Positions 12,137 to 24,696 of a stretch of 64,000 bases of DNA are shown piece after piece. Position 1 is the stretch's first letter. Each line of letters begins with the position of its first letter. Source of the stretch: Favolaschia claudopus (Eukaryota; Basidiomycota; Agaricomycetes; Agaricales; Mycenaceae); assembly GCA_037176885.1 (NCBI GenBank), contig JAWWNJ010000007.1:434001-498000 (forward strand). The letters run 5' to 3'. A program made the translations under genes and the position numbers. Below the pieces are notes generated by a model that worked only from the letters and a program-made list of their open reading frames with translations, was not told where the DNA came from and did no database searches.

Positions 12137-15100
12137 TGAACTCGTTTATTCTCGACTTACTGCGCGAATCGAGTCAGCAGATCGGAGTGAATTCAAGTCA
12201 AAATGAAGATTTACTTCATTTTGAGGTCTGATGCACCGTTTGAGTGAGCTCGAGGGAACAAGATAGAAAGCACATAGTAACTCACAAGGATGAATTGAAG
12301 GACGAATGAGCGAGTAAGGACACCTTAGAGGGAATTGAAGTCAGGATCAACTCAAAGAGAAATAAAACGAAGACTCACTGCAATGCCTGAACACAAGAAA
12401 GTCGGGCGCAAACGGAACTGACGATTCAAAGGGAATCAATTTGAATGAATGAATCAACTCGAATCGATACGATAAAACAATTTTCAACGCACTCACTGGT
12501 CGGGAAACGGTAAACCCGAGCAAGACTCTAATCTATCTAGTATCTGGAAACCAAAACTCAGTAAGAATTTAGAAAATATCGAGGTGAATCTGAATCGATT
12601 GCGTACCAGCTGTTATCGCGCTAAATAGTCTGGTCGCAATGCGCATCTTTGGTTGGGCCTCGAAGCATAAGAAGAAGAATGGCGCTGTTGGAGGATTCAT
12701 TAGTTTGGTTTGGTTTCAGGGGATGGGTGTGAACGCGACGACGTACTTGATAGTCATAAGAAGCTTGAATATGTACTTCAGACAGAAGGGTTAGCATACA
12801 GTGAATGTAGAATGAAGTAGGTTCAAATTCAACTCACCTTCAATTGAGCTCGATCTCGGTTGATACTAGAACGAGATGAGATAGTGGCGGTTTCCGATTG
12901 TGAGGGTGAAGCTGCCCTCCGCTCCTTGAGAGTAACATGTCGACAATTCTGGAAGGGTAAGTCCAAGAGTTATCAAACAGAACGAAGAGAAGTTAAAGGC
13001 AACTCACCTCAACCAGACTTCGAATAAGATTGCAGGTTAGGGTCAGTTCAACGTCGAGTCGACGATTGGTTTGATTCCCTATGATCATTCTTTGAACAAA
13101 CTGAACGCGCGCGCGCGCGATTCAAATTAATCCGTCATAGTCACGGCCTTCAGAAGAATCAAGATTGAAGTCAGTCAGTCAGAGTTTCGACTATAAGAAC
13201 GGAATCAACTTACAATACGAGCATAGTCTCGGCATTATGATGAAAGAGATTGGGCGCACTTGGGACTTGAATTCAAACGGGCATAGCTTCGGCCTATATA
13301 ACTGAAATAATCGAGTCAGCGTAGATCGTAGCGGGAAGGGAAATAAGTATTGGAGCGTACCAACATAGTTTCGGTGTACAACGGTATGGAGTAGTTGAAG
13401 GTTGAGGGCTGGGGATAAGGATTAGGTTAGCGAGGTAGTAAATTTGTGAATGAACGGGATCGCGCACCTTGAATCCCTAACCCAAACTCCAACTCGATGT
13501 TTTCTTACATCCACGCCTGCAGCCCTTCAAATTAAACGTTGATCAAGAAGATTCTGAATGAATGCAGTCAGTGAATTGAGAATACAAGGTCAGCATTGTA
13601 ACTCACCGACGCGCCGAATTGAGCCGAATGAGACGATACCTTCGATATTGAGGTCAGATAAGCATTGAAGTGTAAACGCGCGCGCGCGCGATTCGATTCC
13701 ATTGGCATAGTCACGGCCTTGGAAAGGTTCAAAATCGAAGTCAGTCGGTCAGCCTTTCGAGAATAGAAGCAGAATTGGCTTACAGTGCGGGCATAGTCTC
13801 GGCGTTCGATTGAAACGAGATGGAGGGGCATAGTTTCGGTCTGGGAAGTAAACAGTCAAGTCAGTAGGTGAGACTACGGGTCTGAAACAAAGTGAAAAGT
13901 GAATAAGCGGGCGTACTGGCATAGGTTCGGTGTATACTTGAGCGAGATGCGTCGAACGAGACACACTAAGGACCAAGTTGAAGTCAGAGAAGTGATAGAT
14001 TTGTGAATGAACGGGTTGCGCACCCAAATTCCAAGCCCAACTCCGACATTCTATTCCAACTATAGTCCAGCGCTTCGCGGAAGCCGTCGAAGAATACTTC
14101 CGAGAACGAAGTCAGTCAGCGTTTCGGCGATATAAGCAGAAGTAACTCACTTGCTTGCATAGGTTCGGGGTTCAAGTGAAAGAGAGCGGTGATTTTGAGT
14201 TGAATTCAAATAGTCACAGTTTCGGCCTATGAGAATTCAAACGTTCGAGTCAGCGAGCATTCGGCGCTGAAGCGAAAAGTGAATAGATGCGCACCGTCAT
14301 AACTTCGGTGGATAATGACATCTTTTCATCTGTGCAGGAGCTAGGGAGGAGAAAAAGTCAGAGAAAAGGTAAGGTATGCGAAGAATTGAATTGCGCACCT
14401 TGTTGAACATAAACCTCGACCCCGACCTCAACTTTCTCTTGCATCTATGACCCAATCCTTCAAAGGAATCGTCGAGGGATGGAATTCGAGTGTATTCTGA
14501 AAGAACGAGAAGTCAGTAGAGTAGAAACATATCGTCGGGTTAGTAACTGACCGAGACGACGCCGAAGCGAGCCGAGTGTTGAAGGATACTTGTAGTACAA
14601 CGGCAAAGTCAGATATAGATTAAAGACGAATTGAATCATTGCTTACTAGCGTTTAGTTTGGGGTTTGAATGATGTAGTAGACAATAGGTACCTGTGTTCA
14701 AAGGTAGTCAGTCGAAGTCAATAAGAAGGAAACAAAGTCGATGCAACGAAACCGAACGAAGTTATTGACCGAACCAAGTACCAGCGTAACGAATGAGATT
14801 CAAAGGCAGTTTGGAAACGCATTTAAATAGAGAAGTTGAAGGGAGAACTCACTAATGTGACGGAAAAACGGTGCCGAGCGAGATTGAAGCCAATGTAACT
14901 ATACTTCAGTGTGAAGTTAGTTCGAGGTTAAACGAGTAAGAGAACAAATAAAACGTGCAATAAAGTGGATTGAACTGTTGAAGTCGATAAGTTGAGTTGG
15001 TATAAGAAAGTCAGAGTCGACTCACAAATTGAAACTTGAGAGGCGTCAAGTGAGTTTGAAGTGAGGTATCTTGAAGTGAATACTTGGACAAAGTGGAGCC

Positions 15101-16260
15101 TAGAATTGAAAAGAATAAGAGTTTGTTCGAAACTGAGGAAGAGATAAGGTTGAAGTCACAAAATCCAAGTCATTGACTTGTCAGTCAAAGAAGGAGTCAA
15201 GAGCGAGCGAAAGCCGAATAAGTCCGAAGGGCGAGTTGAAGGGCAAAAGCGTCGAATTGAAGAAAAGGAAGGGAGAGTGAAGGATTTTGAAGCCAATTCG
15301 AAGAGAAAGTCGATAGAAGTGAAGTTTGAGTAGTAGGGAATGAGTCAAGGGAGGGAAGTGGGAAGTGGGCGGTGAACCCATACTCAAAATCAATGTTGTC
15401 TGCTCACCTAAATACCCTTCCACCGGCCCTGCAACGCAATTCAGCGAAGCAAATCATCCGGCCGTCCGACGGGATCGACAGAGCGTCTTGGGAATTTGCG
15501 GAGCAGCCCTCATTCAATCGGAAAGAGCGGAAATTGCAGAAGTCGACGGCGAACTGAAAAATTCATAAGTTAGCAACGAGATCCACGGAAATTCCACGCA
15601 CGTCGGACAAGATCCGTGTGACTAATGATGTGACATTCGGGATCGTGACGCCGGGGTGGAGGGGGGCATGAGTTCGAAAAAGCAGAGGGTTGAGATAGGG
15701 GTGAGTATGCGATGGAGGCGTGAAGACGAATCGACGAGCTTCAAGACTTCGGGAGCAGCAAGATTCAGTCGCTTGAAGAAGATTTTGGATGTCAAGAACC
15801 GGAGATGTCAGCATGATGCCCCCATGGAAGCGAGGTGTTTTGCAACACACCTGAATTCATCCGGTCTCAACTCCGCTCCAAATTGCTCCGATCGCTCCAG
15901 AACATTCTCCGACGTCGCGGGTAGTCATTCGTTACGAGCCCTGCATTTCCTGAGTCATGCTTCGTGGGTGTAGGCCGTGTTGACGGTGATTTTTGAAAAT
16001 GTGTGCAAGTGCCTGTTTTGCCGTTTTGCGAGTGTTCTTGAGCAAAGAAAGGTCAGATACAGACAGTTTGAAAGCAGAAGTATGTAGGGGTACACACCTG
16101 AGCTGTGAGGGCAGCGAAATCCTGCGCGCGCAGATGTCGATGGTGGTGGTAAAAGCCAATGTTCGGAATTTCCTATTCGAGTGAGAATATCGTTGATCTG
16201 ATCGCAGCGGCCAACACCGCCACGTTTTCCTCATCTCTTCCTCCCTTCATCTTATCTGGC
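12137..16260 (-). other. Minus-strand micro-exon array, copy 1
   Basis: On the minus strand this region reads as a chain of small exons separated by short introns with fungal splice and branch signals. Worked examples of introns are 14341-14398, 14227-14294, 14097-14150, 13966-14023, 13841-13916 and 13718-13783 (54-76 nt, most with CTGAC). The exons between them are 46, 76, 73, 49 and 57 nt. Exons start and/or end with a shared word, CCGAAACTATG or a variant. The 5' part (16260-15360) has longer exons with GTGTGT donors. No frame stays open through these exons, so a protein product is doubtful. Confidence 0.55.
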
Positions 16261-16990
16261 CCCGCCCAACGCTGGGTCAACGCGGCATGGGCGGCCTGGC
16301 TCACAGTAAGGACAGGCCGGCTTTCTGGGGCCTTTCGCTGGCAGAATATCCCCTTGGGCTTGATAAAAATCTTGACTCGGTTCGCAACGACATCTAGGTC
16401 CTGTTGAGGTCCTGCTTCGTCGATTTCTTGGGGTTTTTGGCCTATATTTTGCGATTATGGGTGACTATCTGCTGCTATCTGGGCCATTTTGACTCTAGGT
16501 TTCTGCTCGAACGAAAAACTTGATTTCATCGGCAAATTTCGGCGTCTCTTTTTGCCGACTGAAAATGTACGAAAGTGTGTCAACACTTTGAAATCGAGCG
16601 CGATCTGTCGGCTCGAATAGATCAGAGCTCGGCTTTTCAACGAGATTGTCGCTCTTCTGCCTGCTGGCTCTTCTCGCCGAGTTCTGGGTGTAAACAAATT
16701 AATGGCTATTATCTCAGTTTTGCGATTTACGACGTTTTCTTGCAACTTTCCCTACTGCCCCATACAGGCCATACCGCAAATCATTCGAAGCTGTCAAGCC
16801 CTATTACTAGGGTCACCGGTCGCGGGCAGATCGCCGCATCAACCGTAATTTTGTTGGTTGAGCTTTTGATGAAGTCACGGAAAATGTACGTGGGGTTGAT
16901 CCATTACGACCCCATTCCCTCTTCTTTCCTTTCCCTCACCATCCCCCCACTTCACCCACCTTTCCCCCCACTTTCTTCCCATGCTCCTCC
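16261..16990. promoter_or_regulatory. Spacer between the two divergent arrays
   Basis: The minus-strand array appears to begin near 16260 and the plus-strand array near 16991, so this roughly 730-bp stretch is the likely shared promoter region. Open frames here are short and overlap on both strands. An identical copy lies at 47209-47938. Confidence 0.3.
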
Positions 16991-18930
16991 ATCCATTCAG
17001 AGTCGAATCAACGTATGTGAAGTCTCTTCTTCTCTGTACCAAAGATGCTGTTTCTAACGCTCTTTTCAGCCCTTTTTCTCCAGGATTTTGGCCGCCGGCA
17101 GGCAAACCCCGCCCCGACGTATAAAGCAGCATCCCCGCCCGTCATTCATCACCTCCGTCGTCGTTCGGCGCCGCGGAGCGGCGCTATCCTTTCTCTCCAG
17201 GTAAGTATTTGAGTACTCCATTTTCCCTCAATCTGACACGAAATTTTCAGAGTTTCTGGCCGCCGGCAGGCTAATACTGCCCCCGACGCATGCAGCAGCG
17301 GATTCCGCGCGCACCCATCAAATCTTTGGTTGTTGCCGTCGTCACCGCCGCGCCGCGCAGCGGCGCGCATAGCTTTGACACGACCTATCGACGTCCCGCG
17401 AGCGGGACTTCAGCTGAGGTACTTACCTTTCCTTTACTTTTTTCATTCTTTTCACGCGTTTTTTTCAGAGGTTTTGGCTGCCGGCAGGCAAATACGAAGC
17501 ATCAAGCAGCGGGTTCTCCAGCTGTTCTCCAAGACTTTCGTTGTTGTTGCCGCTGCTGCGCCGCGCAGCGGCGCTATACCCTTTGACTAGACGTATCGCC
17601 GCCCGGCGAGTCGTTGTTTTGGTGAGCTTGATTTCCTGTGACTTACGGTTTCTTCTCTTACTCTTTTTTACCAGAATTTTGTAACTTACGGAAGTTTTTC
17701 TTGACGTCGGTTAGTTTGGGTGAGGTAAGTATTCCTTTCTTTTGTTGAGTCAAGTCTTTACCCAAGGCAGCCCAAGCCGTCGCCATGTCACGCGTGCCGG
17801 GTTACTTGCGCGGGCGAGGTGTTCCTCACATAAAGTGAGCGACTTCTCTTTTCATCATTTGGTTCAACTCTCATTCAACTCAGTGTTGCTGTCGCCGCAA
17901 AGTCGACCTCGACTTCAAACCTCGATATTTCGACGTCCGCCGAGCGACGTCTCCTTCCCCATTGTGCGTACGTTTTCGCACTCATCCTCTATGCTTTTGT
18001 ACTCACTTACACCACCAGAATTCAAAAAATTTCCGCTGCGCGGCCTTCATCATCAACTTGAACATCAACCCCCAAAATCAAAAATTCGATTTTTGTGCGT
18101 CCGCCGAGCGATGCTTTCACCTGGTAATTGATCAGGTATGTTTCTCCTCTCTTCCTTCTTGATTCCTCGCTAATCCCAGAGCTCTAGAGAATTTCCTTCC
18201 CGCTGCGCGGGCCATTCCTCGACGCTGACACCCCATTTCGGAAATCCGAGATTTCGCGCTCCCGCGAGCAAGGTTTTGAGCTTGGTGGTATTTAGGTGCG
18301 TACTATCACTCTATTCCATGTCCTTCCGTGCTAATCTTTAGTGCTCAATTTTTTTTCAATTTTTTTTCTTTCCGCTGCGCGGCGCACACTCAAACCACAA
18401 GGCCAACAACGTCAAATCTCTGGACTCTTCAAGACTCGATTTTTTTTTCTTCGCTGCGCGGCTGCATTCGTGCGTACGCTACGCTTTCCACTCTATTCTT
18501 CTTCAACCTAACAAATTCCTCTCCAAGTCCACATTTTTTTAGGCTGCGCGGCGTTGTCGACAAATTCAAATACTTCAACTTTCCAGGCTCTTGAAGTTCT
18601 TGTCTACAGCACTGATTTGGTGAGTTTTCCTTCTCCATATTCTTGCTTTGCTGACTCTGAGAATCTGCCCATGGCCTCCAGCGCTTCAAGTTCACCCGGA
18701 TTTCAAATTGACGAGGTAAGCACCGACTTCAAATTTTCTACTACGTACAAGTTCAGGGTCTTCACCCCGGTAGTCAGTGGATCTAGATCTGTAAATTTGA
18801 GATCTCCGCCGTAGATTAGCGTCGGTAGACTGTCCCTGAAACGGAGCGGGAAACGGGCTTCGCAAGGGTGTAAAATTCAAATTTTCTTCTCGGTTGGAGT
18901 TGTATGTAAAGAGCGAATAAACCCCTTTGA
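16991..18930 (+). other. Plus-strand exon-intron array with palindrome-bearing exons, copy 1
   Basis: Eight consecutive introns can be read after the first exon: 17201-17250, 17419-17468, 17622-17674, 17725-17766, 17819-17883, 17964-18018, 18136-18179 and 18296-18341. All are GT-AG, 42-65 nt, several with CTGAC or CTAAT. Exons are 50-168 nt. The early ones share a GCCGCCGGCAGGC start, a GCGCCGCGCAGCGGCGC palindrome and a CGTCCCGCGAGCGGGACTT end. The later ones share CCGCTGCGCGG near the start and CGTCCGCCGAGCGA near the end. A frame open in one exon meets a stop in the next, so coding is not established. Confidence 0.55.
18916..18921 (+). terminator. Candidate polyadenylation signal AATAAA
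   Basis: The signal lies just past the last array module and before the convergent gene end at 19048. It is conserved with the other unit copies. Confidence 0.45.
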
Positions 18931-19047
18931 GACCCGCTCCGAAAAGATATAAGTTGGGGGCTGGCAAGTCGCTTGCGACCTTGGTCGCGCGGCGAGCTTA
19001 GTCGTGTGGTGAGCGTGTCGGTGGCTGGAAATTGCCTTTTTGGGAGG

Positions 19048-20397
19048 TCAAAGCGGTATCAGAAGCAACTCGATATCTTCCGCCTTGTAGTCGTCTAAAT
19101 AAACCACATGCCTCCCAAATCCACTGGTATTCCTGAACTTTCCCCTGTACAAGCAAAATCGTCAGCGTAACTCATAACAATACAGTCGCAAGGAATTTCA
19201 AATATAGAAACTCACAATCCACCACCCTTAACAATCGTCAACCCCGGCGGCGCCAACAAATGCGTCAACACCCCATAAGACGACTCTCCCAATAACAAGA
19301 CATCGCTCCGACTCAACACACGCAAATCATCCAGCGCCTGTGTCTGCGGCGAATCCAACAACGTATACTCCTCTGCTTCCAGATTGAGTAAAGCGATGAC
19401 CGCGCGGTCGGCTTCCTCCATCGCGATTGTGATTTCGAGTGGGTTGGAGGAGAAGGCTCGGAGATCGGTGAGGACGCGCGCGATGTCGGGGAAGTTCATG
19501 GAGCCGTAGAAGTCGTGTGTGGAGATGTCGGTGCCTGGCGGAGGCGCGGTGTCGCCCCATCTAATGTGGATGCCGACGGAAAGTCGGCGGGAGGGGTCAG
19601 ATGAATAGGGAAGAGGATGGGCGGCCGATGGTGATGATGATGAGGGTGGTGGGATGAGGCGCGAGCGGACCCAGGGCATGATGCATCCGTTGAGGTCTTG
19701 CATGAGCTGACTCACACCAGATTGAATGAATTTATGGTTAGGAAGAGAAGAACAACCCACCTCATCGACCTCTGTATCCAAAATACCCGTACAATCCGCC
19801 ATTCGAGTTCTGGCTTCGTCTAGCCTTGCGATTGCCGAGTCTTCCCCGGCACACCAGCCTCTAACAACAGCGTCGCGGTCCTCATGAGGTATAAAGTCTT
19901 GCATGCGGCATGCTTTGGTGACGTTGAGCGTTTGGGATTCGGCGTTGGCATTGTAAATGTCGGATTGCGAGTATCGGTGGTCCCAGACCTCGTTCCAGCC
20001 GAAATGAAGTGACGAATCGAGGACTTGTGATAGCACAATGCTTTGCTTGAAGTGTTGCAGTACCGACTGTGCTTAGGATAAACTAGTTAGTTTTAAATTC
20101 GAATTCCAAGAAGTGAAGCAATGCACGTACCCCCATTCCCTCTCCACCAAGCGGTCCCACTCGCAGATACATTCGGGGTGTTTGTTCTTCTGGAACTACG
20201 GCTGTCAGCGCCGGCGTACACAGCTGAAGCTGAATCTCCGCGAGCTTTGACTGCACATGCTCAGTCCGCACCGCGAACGAAAGGAATCCGACGACGACGA
20301 GTGTTGCAAAGACACATAGATAGGCGTAACGCCTCTTGTGTCTCCGCAGCGACGATGTCTTGCTTGCTGCGCTGGTGGGGAGGGCGTCGTACAACAT
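19048..20397 (-). CDS. Type II membrane, glycosyltransferase-like protein, copy 1
   Basis: Three exons: 20397-20131, 20066-19216 and 19144-19048, 404 aa. The architecture matches the gene at 8676-10011: a short basic cytosolic tail, one membrane anchor near residues 27-43, then a lumenal domain with VGIHIRWGDT and LLLGESSYGVLTHLL. Differences from copy 0 are concentrated after intron 1 and include a stronger donor (GTACGT instead of GTGTGT) and an altered tail ending ...LLLIPL. It is an intact reading frame and is almost identical to the disrupted copy further on. Catalytic identity is inferred only from the HIRWGD-like motif and the membrane topology. Confidence 0.7.
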
Positions 20398-20991
20398 GTC
20401 GCTGGGAATGCGGCTCAAAAGTCATGAGAGTATATATTGAAGCCGGAGGGATGTATTTAGCACTGGCAGGGATCGTGTGGCGGAAATAGTCCGGATGGAC
20501 TGCGTCGAGGATCTGGCCAAAGACAAAGACATGATAGATTGACCTTGACGCCGAAGACATAGGGAGATTGTTCACGGGGCCGCCGCAGAAAGCAGATTTT
20601 GTTGTTTCTTCGCATTCGTCCGCCTTCAATGGGACAAAACTTTCAAGAAGACCGTGACCATGGACCGGTCTAGAGCTATATTGGGTCTTCGAGGCAGTAA
20701 AAGACCGGGGTCCGGTGTGCGCCCGTGTACAACTTCCGAATTTTCAAGGTCAAAGTAGAGGGAAAGCTGTAGAGACTGATTATGTCCGAATCTGATGGAG
20801 GCCGAGGGTCCGAAACTCCGACACCCTCCTTCCGCTCAACTCTCATGTCGTCCGTCTGCAACCCTCCAGAGAATCTAATGTCGTCCGTCTCTACGATACC
20901 ACCCAATCATCGGTCTTCAAAATGCTCTTAAATCGCGGATTCCTCAAAAGTCAAGAAAAAGGAAATTTCCGAATCGACGGGTCTTCTCACG
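20398..20991. promoter_or_regulatory. Divergent promoter region, copy B
   Basis: It appears identical to 10012-10605, including the two ATGTCGTCCGTCT words (20845 and 20878) and the TATATACT stretch upstream of the minus-strand start at 20397. Confidence 0.4.
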
Positions 20992-22522
20992 GTGTTGTTT
21001 GTTCATGCTTCTGCCAGCGCACTTCCCGGCCACTCTCCCGCTCGTCGCACCCAACCACCCAGCCGCAGTCGTCTTCGCGTTCGACACCGAACTCCGAGCC
21101 TCAGCTCACTCAAAGTGCGTCCACTTGTCCGCTCTCTCTTTCGTTTTCTCTGCTCACCCTTCTCAGCTTTCCTTCAAGCGCTTCCACCACCAACCCCGCC
21201 CGTCGCCGCACATGTCGACCTCCTCACCGACTCCTCTATCCCATGCAGCCGTCGCCGCCGCCGCCGCCGACGAACCGTCACCACCTCGTTTGGCTCCCGT
21301 GACTCACGCATGCTCTACCGTCGACTCAGAGTCTCAGACAGTGCCAACGCTTACCTCGTCACCGTATTCAGCGCCAACCGCAACGCAGACACGTCCGCTC
21401 CGCCTTCCACCCCAATACCTGCCACCCGTCATCAAAATTGCACTCAGCGCGCTTCCTCAACACGTCGTAAGTATCTCTCCTTGAGATCTAAGAGAAATCA
21501 AAATATATATGCCTACCTTCCGTCTCATAGCCCAGCCACCGCGTGCGTCGTCGGCGCTCGATGCTGCCACGTCAATTGGCGCTCTGGGATGACGCGCCGC
21601 CTCTCGCTACCTTGAAACGCCGGCACGCGCACATAGAGACTCTAAATGGCGAGAAAACCGAAGGTGCGTCGCCGCTACCTTCTCCGTCTCCGTTTCTTAA
21701 CTCACTCAAACAATGCCCATGCCGACGCCGGCTCTCTCCACACCCTCTACCCGCCGCTCTCCCACACCCTCGCGCCCGACACCCGCCCCCGTGCTCGCGC
21801 CACATCAAACTCCCCGCCTATCACCTACCTACTTCAAAATCGATACTCCCTCCCCGCGCAGCCACGCCGCCGCGCCGCCGCCCTCGCGAGCTAATTCCGT
21901 AACGAATAACAATAACTTATCAATCCTCTCTTCTCCCGCCGGCCGCCGCTTCGTCCTGACCCCGCCTCCGCATGCCGCCGCTCAAACCCACCCCACAAGC
22001 CCCTCCACGGCCCTGACACGCTCGAACTCTCCCGCCTTCTCGTCTCCGCCGCCGTACGTCATACTTGACGCGCCCTCCCAGTGCCGCTCAACTCACAAGA
22101 CCTCCCCGTCGGCTCGTTACGCGCAAGCGCCCGCGCGCCTAAATCGCAAAACTAAGAATTAGCTGGCGCGTGCGCACGAAAGAAGCCGTCGCACCCTTCG
22201 TACCTCCGTGACGAATAACCTCATCAAGACTTTCTTCTCCCGCCGCCGTTCCGATCCGCCCTCCGCATCCCGCCGCTCAAAACTCCTTCACGGCCCCGAC
22301 GCGCTGCAAGAACGCGCGCGTCTCTCCCACGCCCGCTCTACCCCGCTCTCCCGACTCCTTCGACACCGCCCGCGCCAACCCGTGGTACACGCAAACACGC
22401 CGCTCAACTCGCAAGACCTCTCGTCGACTCGTTACGCGCAAGCGCCCCGGCGCCTAATTCCCAAAATCGTCAAAGTGCGCACGAACGGACTCGGCACGCC
22501 GTATGTAGCTGTAACTACTTAA
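20992..22522 (+). other. C-rich plus-strand segment, copy B
   Basis: It appears base-for-base the same as 10606-12136. The clear intron is at 21467-21530 (GTAAGTAT...CATAG). Product unknown. Confidence 0.4.
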
Positions 22523-24335
22523 TGAACTCGTTTATTCTCGACTTACTGCGCGAATCGAGTCAGCAGATCGGAGTGAATTCAAGTCAAAATGAAGATTTAC
22601 TTCATTTTGAGGTCTGATGCACCGTTTGAGTGAGCTCGAGGGAACAAGATAGAAAGCACATAGTAACTCACAAGGATGAATTGAAGGACGAATGAGCGAG
22701 TAAGGACACCTTAGAGGGAATTGAAGTCAGGATCAACTCAAAGAGAAATAAAACGAAGACTCACTGCAATGCCTGAACACAAGAAAGTCGGGCGCAAACG
22801 GAACTGACGATTCAAAGGGAATCAATTTGAATGAATGAATCAACTCGAATCGATACGATAAAACAATTTTCAACGCACTCACTGGTCGGGAAACGGTAAA
22901 CCCGAGCAAGACTCTAATCTATCTAGTATCTGGAAACCAAAACTCAGTAAGAATTTAGAAAATATCGAGGTGAATCTGAATCGATTGCGTACCAGCTGTT
23001 ATCGCGCTAAATAGTCTGGTCGCAATGCGCATCTTTGGTTGGGCCTCGAAGCATAAGAAGAAGAATGGCGCTGTTGGAGGATTCATTAGTTTGGTTTGGT
23101 TTCAGGGGATGGGTGTGAACGCGACGACGTACTTGATAGTCATAAGAAGCTTGAATATGTACTTCAGACAGAAGGGTTAGCATACAGTGAATGTAGAATG
23201 AAGTAGGTTCAAATTCAACTCACCTTCAATTGAGCTCGATCTCGGTTGATACTAGAACGAGATGAGATAGTGGCGGTTTCCGATTGTGAGGGTGAAGCTG
23301 CCCTCCGCTCCTTGAGAGTAACATGTCGACAATTCTGGAAGGGTAAGTCCAAGAGTTATCAAACAGAACGAAGAGAAGTTAAAGGCAACTCACCTCAACC
23401 AGACTTCGAATAAGATTGCAGGTTAGGGTCAGTTCAACGTCGAGTCGACGATTGGTTTGATTCCCTATGATCATTCTTTGAACAAACTGAACGCGCGCGC
23501 GCGCGATTCAAATTAATCCGTCATAGTCACGGCCTTCAGAAGAATCAAGATTGAAGTCAGTCAGTCAGAGTTTCGACTATAAGAACGGAATCAACTTACA
23601 ATACGAGCATAGTCTCGGCATTATGATGAAAGAGATTGGGCGCACTTGGGACTTGAATTCAAACGGGCATAGCTTCGGCCTATATAACTGAAATAATCGA
23701 GTCAGCGTAGATCGTAGCGGGAAGGGAAATAAGTATTGGAGCGTACCAACATAGTTTCGGTGTACAACGGTATGGAGTAGTTGAAGGTTGAGGGCTGGGG
23801 ATAAGGATTAGGTTAGCGAGGTAGTAAATTTGTGAATGAACGGGATCGCGCACCTTGAATCCCTAACCCAAACTCCAACTCGATGTTTTCTTACATCCAC
23901 GCCTGCAGCCCTTCAAATTAAACGTTGATCAAGAAGATTCTGAATGAATGCAGTCAGTGAATTGAGAATACAAGGTCAGCATTGTAACTCACCGACGCGC
24001 CGAATTGAGCCGAATGAGACGATACCTTCGATATTGAGGTCAGATAAGCATTGAAGTGTAAACGCGCGCGCGCGCGATTCGATTCCATTGGCATAGTCAC
24101 GGCCTTGGAAAGGTTCAAAATCGAAGTCAGTCGGTCAGCCTTTCGAGAATAGAAGCAGAATTGGCTTACAGTGCGGGCATAGTCTCGGCGTTCGATTGAA
24201 ACGAGATGGAGGGGCATAGTTTCGGTCTGGGAAGTAAACAGTCAAGTCAGTAGGTGAGACTACGGGTCTGAAACAAAGTGAAAAGTGAATAAGCGGGCGT
24301 ACTGGCATAGGTTCGGTGTATACTTGAGCGAGATG
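22523..24335 (-). other. Minus-strand micro-exon array, copy B, 3' portion
   Basis: It is identical to 12137-13949 as far as I compared. It is cut at 24335 by the giant KDZ element, which landed inside the 49-nt micro-exon equivalent to 13917-13965. The 5' portion continues at 44898. Confidence 0.6.
24330..24335. repeat. Target duplication GAGATG, left
   Basis: GAGATG also follows the right end at 44892-44897. The uninterrupted sequence AGCGAGATGCGTCGAACG is present near 13941-13958, and CCGAGATGCGTCG near 62729. Confidence 0.8.
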
Positions 24336-24400
24336 CCACCTTATTATGGGGGGATAATATACCACCCACTCTAATCAGCAATGGTGCGTGGTGGAATCAA
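24336..24400. repeat. Left terminal inverted repeat of the KDZ element
   Basis: It is imperfectly inverted relative to 44828-44891. The core at 24367-24399 matches 44828-44860 on the other strand. A copy of ATTAGAGTG follows just inside. Confidence 0.7.
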
Positions 24401-24696
24401 ACCAGAGGATTAGAGTGATTTCTAATATACTACCTTAGAGTGCTTAGGCAGGGGGTAGGCTCACCGTCAACAGTGAGCTCGCAGTCGTTGTCGTCGTGGA
24501 GGGCAGCGAACAAGAGAGAACAGGTAGATACGTAAATATCATCAAATTTGCATATATTTGCGCAACGGTCTCGAGCGTCGCTTGGCGCTGTCGAGCACGA
24601 TGAGCTCGATAGGCAGTTAAAAAAATAGCGTAAAATCTACAAAAAAATAGAGTACATGGCTAGCTACTGTCGCATACTACAGCGTAAAAATAACGA

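Larger units (their letters stand above)
9744..20129. repeat. 10,386-bp tandem unit, copy A
   Basis: Features within this interval recur exactly 10,386 bp later, for example 10290 to 20676 and 13568 to 23954. From about 9744 rightward the two copies look identical by eye. Leftward of that point they differ by several percent. I noticed one substitution against copy B in the sampled positions (18347 A, 49295 G). Confidence 0.85.

Noticed and set aside
12137..15400. CRISPR-like or satellite interpretation of the repeated CATAGTTTCGG words
   Set aside because: The words are short, degenerate and irregularly spaced, and coincide with exon borders of a spliced pattern. The genome is eukaryotic.
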